10,372 nt of DNA from CAYQTO01 sp964420455. GTDB lineage: Bacteria > Sumerlaeota > Sumerlaeia > SLMS01. Positions within the stretch are counted from its first letter, which is position 1; each line of letters starts with the position of its first letter. Made by a program: the position numbers and the translations under genes. This document shows, one piece after another, positions 5,515-10,372 of the stretch. The DNA is taken from the NCBI GenBank assembly GCA_964420455.1, contig CAYQTO010000132.1:1-10372 (forward strand), given 5' to 3'. The notes beneath the pieces are model-generated. The model ran no database searches, was not told where the DNA came from, and saw only the letters and a program-made list of their open reading frames with translations.

Positions 5515-6519
5515 CTACCAGCGGACGACGGAGGAGGCGTAGGTCAGGCCGGCGCCGAAGGCGACAAGGCCGCAGACGGTGCCGGGCTTGAGGCGTCCCT
5601 CCAAGCGGGCAGTGTCGAGGGCGAGGGGGATGCTTGCCGCCGACGTGTTGCCATAGCGGTCGATGTTGATCACGACCCGGTCCTCGTTGAATCCAAAGCG
5701 TTCCATGGCCGACTGAATGATGCGGATGTTGGCCTGGTGGGGGACGAGGAGGTCGACGTCGGAGGAGGTGAGACCGGCGCGCTCGAGCGACCGTTCCATC
5801 GATTCCTGGAGGGCGCGGACGGCAAACTTGAAGACCTCGCGGCCGTTCATCTGCATGAAGTTGTCGCGATGGGTGACGTTCTCCGGCGTGGCGGGAACAG
5901 CGCCCGCACCGACCTTCTTCATGAGGAGTTCGGCGCCGCTGCCATCGGACCCGGCATCGTGACCCAGGAGGCCTCGCCCCTCCTCGACGGAGCCGACAAC
6001 GACGGCCCCCGCCCCATCACCAAAAAGAATGCACGTGTTGCGGTCCTTCCAGTCGACCATCCGCGAGGCGCAGTCGCACCCGATCACGAGGACGTTGCCG
6101 GCCAGACCGGAATGAACGAGGCTGTAGGCGTTCTGAAGACCCTGGACGAAGCCGGTGCAGGCCGCATTGAGGTCGAACGCCATGCAGGTAGGAATGCCGA
6201 GCTTGTGCTGCACGATGCAGGCGGAGGGGGGGACCATATAGTCGGGGACGAAGGAGCAATAGACGACGGCGCCAATGTCGCCGGGGGCGAGGCCCGCATC
6301 GTCGAGGGCGTTGCGCGCAGCAACCAGCGCGAGGTCCGTCGGCACCTGGTCGTCGCCGATGATCCGCCGCTCGCGGATGCCGGTCCGGCTGATGATCCAC
6401 TCGTCGCTGGTGTCGACCATCTTCTCGAGGTCGGCGTTGGTGAGGACCCGGTCGGGGACACACACGCCGAGACCGCGGATACCGATGGGTGGATGGACAT
6501 GGTTGTTGTTCGAGGTCAT
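5515..6519 (-). CDS. fabH: Beta-ketoacyl-ACP synthase III (FabH)
   Basis: This thiolase-fold condensing enzyme (334 residues) starts fatty-acid synthesis by joining acetyl-CoA (or another acyl-CoA) to malonyl-ACP. The catalytic triad is C121 in DLNAACTGFVQGL, H261 in LVPHQANIRII and N291 in DRYGNTSAASIPLAL. The early motif DEWIISRTGIRERR (39-52) is characteristic of FabH. The C-terminus GLVAFGAGLTYASSVVRW is complete and matches the family glycine-rich loop. ATG 6519 was chosen because MTSNNN followed by IGIRGLGVCVP is the normal family start. The frame stays open into the N run, but the residues beyond are not FabH-like. Only a weak GGAA-type ribosome site is visible, and the true 5' context is interrupted 17 nt upstream by the gap. 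plsX, the common upstream neighbour, is not seen and could be lost there. Confidence 0.96.
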   Translation of the reverse strand: MTSNNNHVHPPIGIRGLGVCVPDRVLTNADLEKMVDTSDEWIISRTGIRERRIIGDDQVPTDLALVAARNALDDAGLAPGDIGAVVYCSFVPDYMVPPSACIVQHKLGIPTCMAFDLNAACTGFVQGLQNAYSLVHSGLAGNVLVIGCDCASRMVDWKDRNTCILFGDGAGAVVVGSVEEGRGLLGHDAGSDGSGAELLMKKVGAGAVPATPENVTHRDNFMQMNGREVFKFAVRALQESMERSLERAGLTSSDVDLLVPHQANIRIIQSAMERFGFNEDRVVINIDRYGNTSAASIPLALDTARLEGRLKPGTVCGLVAFGAGLTYASSVVRW

Positions 6520-6536
6520 GCGGTTATTCCGGAACG

Positions 6537-6546
6537 NNNNNNNNNN
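6537..6546. other. Assembly gap of 10 N upstream of fabH
   Basis: Ten N separate the fabH 5' flank from the 3' flank of the radical SAM gene. Unlike the first gap, I see no shared word between the two edges. The physical distance and even the linkage of the two contigs are therefore unverified. On the minus strand, TAA at 6526-6524 just before the fabH ATG could be the stop of a lost upstream gene. Confidence 0.97.
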
Positions 6547-6610
6547 GAGGCCTTTGCCACAATCGGCTAGTGCTGGAGAGCGGGTAGGCGCGGGGGCAAG
6601 CTCCAATTGG

Positions 6611-6633
6611 GTCGGCGGAAAGGGGTGGCCGAC
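6611..6633 (-). terminator. Weak hairpin after the radical SAM stop codon
   Basis: A 6-bp stem pairs 6611-6616 (gtcggc) with 6628-6633 (gccgac) around an 11-nt loop, immediately after the radical SAM stop on the minus strand. It is followed by the palindrome ccaattgg rather than a U-tract. Position favours a transcript end; the weak stem does not. Confidence 0.25.
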
Positions 6634-8208
6634 TCAGGACGCGCGGGTGAGGACGAGTTGGCGCAGGCGATTGGCGCCGGCACGGGCATACATGAGGGCG
6701 TTGCGAGGCGATCCCGCCTTGGCGAACATGCGGGCGATGTAGCGTGGGCGGAGGGAGAGACGAAGCAGGTGGCGCCGGCGCCAGTCCTCGAGGAAGGCAC
6801 TGTCCAAGCCGCTGTAGGTGCGCATGGCGCCACTGGCGTAGCCGGCTCGGCCGGGATCGTAGCCCTCCACAAACAGGTCGTCCTGGACCGCGATCTCGTG
6901 CAACTCGGTCCCGGGAAGGGGCGTCGCGATGTTGAAGTCGAAGAAGTCCGGGTCGATGTCCTGGATAAACTCCCAGGTGTGCTCGAGCGTTTCCTCGGTC
7001 TCCCACGGCAGCCCGATCACGAAGAAGGTGTGGACGCGAAGCCCGTTGCGCTTGACGCAGGCGACGGCCTCCCGGGCCTGCGCCACCGTCGCGTTCTTTT
7101 TCATTTTCTGGAGCATGTCGTCGTCGCCGGACTCGAGGCCGAAGGCAACCACCCAGCATCCGGCGGCTTTCATGGCCTGGGCGCGCTCGTCGTCGATCGT
7201 GTCCACGCGGCTGTTGCAGCCCCAGCGGATGTCGAGCCCCGCCTCGCGAATGAGCGCACACAGTTCCAGCAACCACTTCTTGTTTATGGTGAAGGTGTCG
7301 CCGTGAAAGAGAAACTCGCGGATGCCGTGGATTTCCACGCATTCGCGGAGTTCCTCCACGATGTCGGCGGGCGGGCGGTAGCGGACCGAGTAGTCCGTGA
7401 GGGCCCCGGCGGGACAGAAGACGCAGTGGGCGGGGCAGCCGCGGTTGCCATGGACGACGGTGAGCGGGTTGCCGGTCTCGGGCGAGACGTACAGCTCGTT
7501 GCGGAGGAGGTGGCGCGCGGGATAGGGGAGCGAGGCGAGGTCGTGAAGGAGCTCGCGCTTGCCGGTGAAGAAGATGCGGTTGGCGAACTCGGGCCCCTCG
7601 ACAACGTCGATGTGTTTTTCCTCGGGGGCGCGGCGCGCCTTGACGCGGGAAATCTGGGCCTTGCCTTCGGGCTCGGCGAGGGGGCGGTCGGGCTTTTCGC
7701 CGAGGCGCTGCAGCACTTCGCCGCGGAAATGGAGCCCGCGGACTTCGCTGAAGGGGACGCCACGGGCGATCTCCTCCACGACGGTTTCGGGCTCGTTGGG
7801 GAGGATGAGGTCGAGCTCCGGGTGGTCGGTCAGCGCGTGGACGGCATTGACGACGAGGGTCTCGCCCTTCGCCACAGTGAGGATGCCGGGGAGCCGTTCC
7901 TTGGCAAGGCGGCAGGTTTGCAGGTCGCCGTCCAAAGTGGCCGTGGTGGAGTTGAGGACCAGGACGTGGGGGCGGAAGCGCTCGAGGTCGCGGAGAAAAT
8001 GGTCCCAGGTACGGCGGGCTGCGGGATAATCCCGGATGCGGCAGACGGCCCCGGCGCGTTCGGCGCAGGCTGCGGAAACGGCGAGATCAATGGGGGGGAA
8101 GATGACCTGTACGGTCTGGTCCTCGACGGTACATTGGCAGCGGTCGTCGCGCCGGTAAAGGCCCGTTGGAGGATTGATGAAGAGGAAGCGGCGGAAACGT
8201 TGTGCCAT
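6634..8208 (-). CDS. B12-binding-type radical SAM protein, substrate unknown
   Basis: This 524-residue protein has an N-terminal Rossmann-like domain of the cobalamin-binding type (about 6-150: FLFINPPTGLYRR, FPPIDLAVSAACAERAG, HVLVLNSTT). A radical SAM barrel follows (about 247-450). The 4Fe-4S cluster motif CxxxCxxC is C258, C262 and C265 in RGCPAHCVFCPAG. Other radical SAM features are FHGDTFTINKKW (301-312), WGCNSRVD (329-336), VAFGLESGDDDML (354-366), FFVIGLPWETEE (395-406) and TPLPGTEL (429-436). The C-terminal 70 residues are basic and helical. Such enzymes (class B methylases, BchE-like) use SAM-derived radicals, often with cobalamin, for methylation or ring chemistry. The classical DxHxxG cobalamin motif is not visible, so B12 use is inferred from fold only. 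It lies 109 nt after the UshA-like gene on the same strand. The start ATG has only a weak GAG ribosome site. Confidence 0.9.
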   Translation of the reverse strand: MAQRFRRFLFINPPTGLYRRDDRCQCTVEDQTVQVIFPPIDLAVSAACAERAGAVCRIRDYPAARRTWDHFLRDLERFRPHVLVLNSTTATLDGDLQTCRLAKERLPGILTVAKGETLVVNAVHALTDHPELDLILPNEPETVVEEIARGVPFSEVRGLHFRGEVLQRLGEKPDRPLAEPEGKAQISRVKARRAPEEKHIDVVEGPEFANRIFFTGKRELLHDLASLPYPARHLLRNELYVSPETGNPLTVVHGNRGCPAHCVFCPAGALTDYSVRYRPPADIVEELRECVEIHGIREFLFHGDTFTINKKWLLELCALIREAGLDIRWGCNSRVDTIDDERAQAMKAAGCWVVAFGLESGDDDMLQKMKKNATVAQAREAVACVKRNGLRVHTFFVIGLPWETEETLEHTWEFIQDIDPDFFDFNIATPLPGTELHEIAVQDDLFVEGYDPGRAGYASGAMRTYSGLDSAFLEDWRRRHLLRLSLRPRYIARMFAKAGSPRNALMYARAGANRLRQLVLTRAS

Positions 8209-8317
8209 GGTGATCTCGGAGGGAAGCGGACGTCGTTCAACCGCGGCGCCCGGGTTCCGTCAAGCAAGGATCAGGCGCAGCGGTGGTGGCGGGGCCCGCC
8301 AACATGGATAGGGCGTG

Positions 8318-9706
8318 TCATTGGCGCCCCTCGCCGTAGAGGACACGGTCGATGGCGATGGTGTTGTGCATGCCCATGGTGGTCCATTCCCAGAGGCCCT
8401 CGAGGCCGGCGGCGAGGACCGGGTCCGGCTGCCAACGCTCCGGCGGGAGGCCCCGTAGCCGGTTCAGCGCCTCCTCCATCGACGTCTCGAGGGTGTTGAC
8501 CGGGAACTTCACCCGCGTGATGACGCGGTTCAGAAGGTGGTTCTCGTCGAGGATCACGAGAAAGTCGTAAGGGGGCCAGCCGGCATTGCGGGCACCGCCG
8601 AGGCGCCGGTCTGCAAAGGTCGCCCTCAGGCGGTAGATCCGCAGGCTTTCCCCGTTGATGACAGCACGATACACGGTGGCGTCCTCCGCGGTCGTCACCT
8701 CCCCCATCCCGGGGGTGGGGAGGCGGTCGACCTCCACACTGTCGGCGGAGATGCCGAAGAACGTCTGCATGACCGCATCAAGGTTGGGGATGGGGACGCC
8801 GATGGCGGGGAGGGGGAGTTCGAGCAGTGCGTCGTACTCCCCGGGCTCGAGAACCTCCTCGTTGCGAACACGAGGTTCCCTGAGTTCGCCGTCGTCAAAG
8901 CGAAGGGTGATCCGCTGGAAGGTGCCCCCGCGGGGCAGGGGCATGCGCCAGGCGCCGCGGTCCTGGAAAGGGTCGGCACCGGGCTCGAGCAGCAGGTCGA
9001 TCAGGAGGTGCGGACGTGTTGCCTCCTCGCGCAGGAGGTTCGTGAGTTCGCGCTCGCCGAGGCTGCTGAAGGCAACCACCAGGTCGCCCCGGGCCCGGGC
9101 CTCGCCGATCGTCTCCAGCCGCTCCTGCATGGGGACCTCGCTCATGTGTGCCACCAACCCGGTGATGCCGCGGATGGGATCGAGCGTGGTCACGCTGATG
9201 AAGGTCAGGTCGGGCTGGTCCTCATAGTCGATCGTCTTCGCATCGGGAAACTCCCAGGAGCCGGTGATGCGTTCCACATAGTCGGACTTGAGACCGGTGA
9301 TGACCTGCTCGCGCTGGGCGGGTGTGCCGTAGTGGAGGCCGACCTGAATGGCGGTGCGAAAGGCGGCGTCGCGGGGGCTGAGGTTCACGACGTCGAAGCC
9401 GAGGCGCTCGTGGAAGACGCCGGAGGGGGTGGTGTAGGAGGTCTCGAGGCTGGTGGCGAGGGAGGCAAAGTTTCCGCCTTCCACGAGCAGCGCGTCCTCG
9501 CGGTCCTCCTTCTCCTCGCGCAGTTCCCTCTCGAAGACGGCGGCGGCATCTTCCACTGGAGGGTCTTCGGCCATCACGGGAAACAGCCAACCCGAATTGC
9601 CTGTGAGGAGAAGTTCGTAGGTGTCGGCGCCCGGGGTGGGCCGGGGGAGGAAGGCGAGGGCGGCGAGCGCGAGCGTGGCGGTCAGTCGTCCCAGGAATCG
9701 CGGCAT
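8318..9706 (-). CDS. Secreted UshA/5'-nucleotidase-like protein with degenerate metal-binding motifs
   Basis: This 462-residue protein has a Sec-type signal peptide (MPRFLGRLTATLALAALAFL, cleavage probably near PGA-D at 26-28), so it is periplasmic or secreted. The N-terminal half follows the order of a UshA-type calcineurin-like phosphoesterase: strand plus loop LLLTGNSGWLFP (32-43), LLVEGGNF (73-80), GFDVVNLSPRDAAF (103-116) and DLVVAFSSLGERE (208-220). At each of these places functional enzymes carry metal ligands (DxHG, DAGD, GNHE, H or GHxH), and here they are replaced. The C-terminal half (about 310-462) is not recognised. There is no CxxCH. The start at 9706 has AAGGA 8 nt upstream and yields the signal peptide; the upstream in-frame ATG at 9745 lacks both advantages. 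It overlaps the end of the RmlD-like gene by 25 nt, suggesting coupled translation. A non-catalytic binding or scaffold role is inference. Confidence 0.7.
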   Translation of the reverse strand: MPRFLGRLTATLALAALAFLPRPTPGADTYELLLTGNSGWLFPVMAEDPPVEDAAAVFERELREEKEDREDALLVEGGNFASLATSLETSYTTPSGVFHERLGFDVVNLSPRDAAFRTAIQVGLHYGTPAQREQVITGLKSDYVERITGSWEFPDAKTIDYEDQPDLTFISVTTLDPIRGITGLVAHMSEVPMQERLETIGEARARGDLVVAFSSLGERELTNLLREEATRPHLLIDLLLEPGADPFQDRGAWRMPLPRGGTFQRITLRFDDGELREPRVRNEEVLEPGEYDALLELPLPAIGVPIPNLDAVMQTFFGISADSVEVDRLPTPGMGEVTTAEDATVYRAVINGESLRIYRLRATFADRRLGGARNAGWPPYDFLVILDENHLLNRVITRVKFPVNTLETSMEEALNRLRGLPPERWQPDPVLAAGLEGLWEWTTMGMHNTIAIDRVLYGEGRQ

Positions 9707-10372
9707 TTCAGCAATCCTTGCGTGAAGGTGGGGCACGGTTTCCATCCAAGGTCATGGAGGGTCTGCGATCGGAGGGAGACGTCGCGAGGCCTGATGGCGG
9801 CATCATCGAGGTCCACGCGCCGGCCGGGGGCGAAGGCGTTTTCCGCAAGCCCGAAGACGCTGCGGACAGCGTCGCCCATCTCCCACCGGCTCAGGCGCTC
9901 CGGCCCGCCCGCGTGGTAGATGGCCCCCGCCTTTCCGCGGAGCAAGAGGAGCGACACCGCAGCGGCCAGCGAAAAAACGTCCACCGGCGTTCTCCATTCG
10001 TCCTCAAACAGGGTGATCGCCTCGCCGGCGCGGGCGCCCTCCACCATCCAGGAGAGAAAGGAGCCTTTGCCGCTGCGGGGCGGGCCGTAAACCAACGCGG
10101 AACGAAGCACCATACCGGGTTGCCCGTCGGCCAGGACCGCTTCCTCCGCACGGGCTTTCAGACCACCGTAGACGCTGATCGGTTTGGGGGGGGCGTCCTC
10201 GGGATAGGGGGCGCCGGTCCCATCAAAAACGAGGTCGGTGGAAACGTGGAGGAATGGGACGGCCGGTGTTCGGGCGGCCCTGGCGGCCAGGAGGTTGCCG
10301 GTCGCGGTGACGATGATCGCCTCGGCCTCGGAGGGGTGCTCCTGGCACCACCCCATCCTTGTCGCCGCCGCC
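9682..10372 (-). CDS. RmlD-like extended SDR (dTDP-4-dehydrorhamnose reductase family), 5' truncated by window end
   Basis: The frame remains open to the last base of the window, so the N-terminus with the NAD(P)-binding glycine motif is missing. About 229 residues are visible. Upstream of the first internal ATG (10356) the frame reads AAATR, which fits the family pattern of an Ala-rich strand followed by T-x-V-D-x-C-E. Visible family marks are CQEHPSEAEAI, the STDLVFDGTGAPY motif, the catalytic YxxxK (YGGLK, about 10156-10170), LRSALVYGP, and the C-terminal RPRDVSLRSQTLHDLGW pattern. RmlD makes dTDP-L-rhamnose in the cytosol for surface glycans. Related members reduce other nucleotide sugars or act in SAM-synthetase complexes, so the exact substrate is open. 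Its stop lies 25 nt inside the next gene, so the two are probably translated together. Confidence 0.8.
   Translation of the reverse strand, partial: AAATRMGWCQEHPSEAEAIIVTATGNLLAARAARTPAVPFLHVSTDLVFDGTGAPYPEDAPPKPISVYGGLKARAEEAVLADGQPGMVLRSALVYGPPRSGKGSFLSWMVEGARAGEAITLFEDEWRTPVDVFSLAAAVSLLLLRGKAGAIYHAGGPERLSRWEMGDAVRSVFGLAENAFAPGRRVDLDDAAIRPRDVSLRSQTLHDLGWKPCPTFTQGLLKCRDSWDD

Noticed and set aside
6520..6606. Extension of FabH through the N run to an ATG at 6606
   Set aside because: The frame crosses ten unknown bases, so it is meaningless, and the extra residues are unlike FabH.
8235..8263. Possible promoter before the radical SAM gene on the minus strand (TTGACG, 17-nt spacer, TTGAAC)
   Set aside because: The -35 match is good but the -10 matches at only 3 of 6 positions; such pairs arise easily by chance, so it was not listed as a feature.
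8287..8301. Short palindrome tggcggg-g-cccgcca after the UshA-like gene
   Set aside because: The one-base loop forces the inner pairs open and no U-tract follows; in GC-rich DNA this is expected by chance.
6607..8499. A 630-residue plus-strand open frame opposite the radical SAM gene
   Set aside because: Gly/Glu/Val-rich shadow of the radical SAM and downstream genes with no recognisable domain and no ribosome site.

Overview
The window reads as GC-rich (roughly 60-65 % by eye), densely packed DNA from a Gram-negative bacterium. The support is a cytochrome bd oxidase, a type II fatty-acid synthesis cluster, a protein with a Sec signal peptide and a nucleotide-sugar reductase-like SDR. I cannot place it taxonomically with confidence. 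The bd-oxidase type (short Q-loop) and the gene mix would fit PVC-like or related phyla, but that is a guess. Two runs of exactly 10 N (5060-5069 and 6537-6546) show that this is a scaffold of three contigs, so gene order across the runs is less certain than within each contig.

Left part, plus strand (1-3610): the 3' end of a small, possibly lipidated protein and an intrinsic terminator come first. A candidate sigma70-type promoter follows, then an ArsR-family winged-helix regulator. A 93-bp gap containing several repeats leads to cydA and cydB, the two large subunits of a quinol oxidase (bd type). A perfect 10-6-10 inverted repeat touches the cydA ribosome-binding site. The regulator's position suggests that it controls the oxidase. 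A strong hairpin closes the oxidase unit.

Middle part, minus strand (3667-6519): fabH, fabD and fabG lie head to tail with 25-34 nt spacing, so they read as one operon. It converges on cydAB. They supply the initiating condensation, malonyl-ACP formation and beta-ketoacyl reduction of fatty-acid synthesis. fabD is interrupted by the first N run. The sequence on both sides of that run encodes the same stretch of FabD in two different versions. Splicing at a shared 18-mer instead gives a normal 312-residue FabD with its catalytic residues at the standard positions. This is the clearest anomaly in the window and points to an overlapping or cross-genome scaffold join.

Right part, minus strand (6634-10372): an RmlD-like extended SDR (cut by the window end) overlaps a secreted, apparently metal-site-degenerate UshA-like phosphoesterase homologue. 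Downstream is a B12-binding-type radical SAM enzyme of unknown substrate. The pairing hints at a cell-envelope or glycan-related pathway, but nothing in the sequence names the product. I saw no rRNA, tRNA, CRISPR array, transposase or phage gene.
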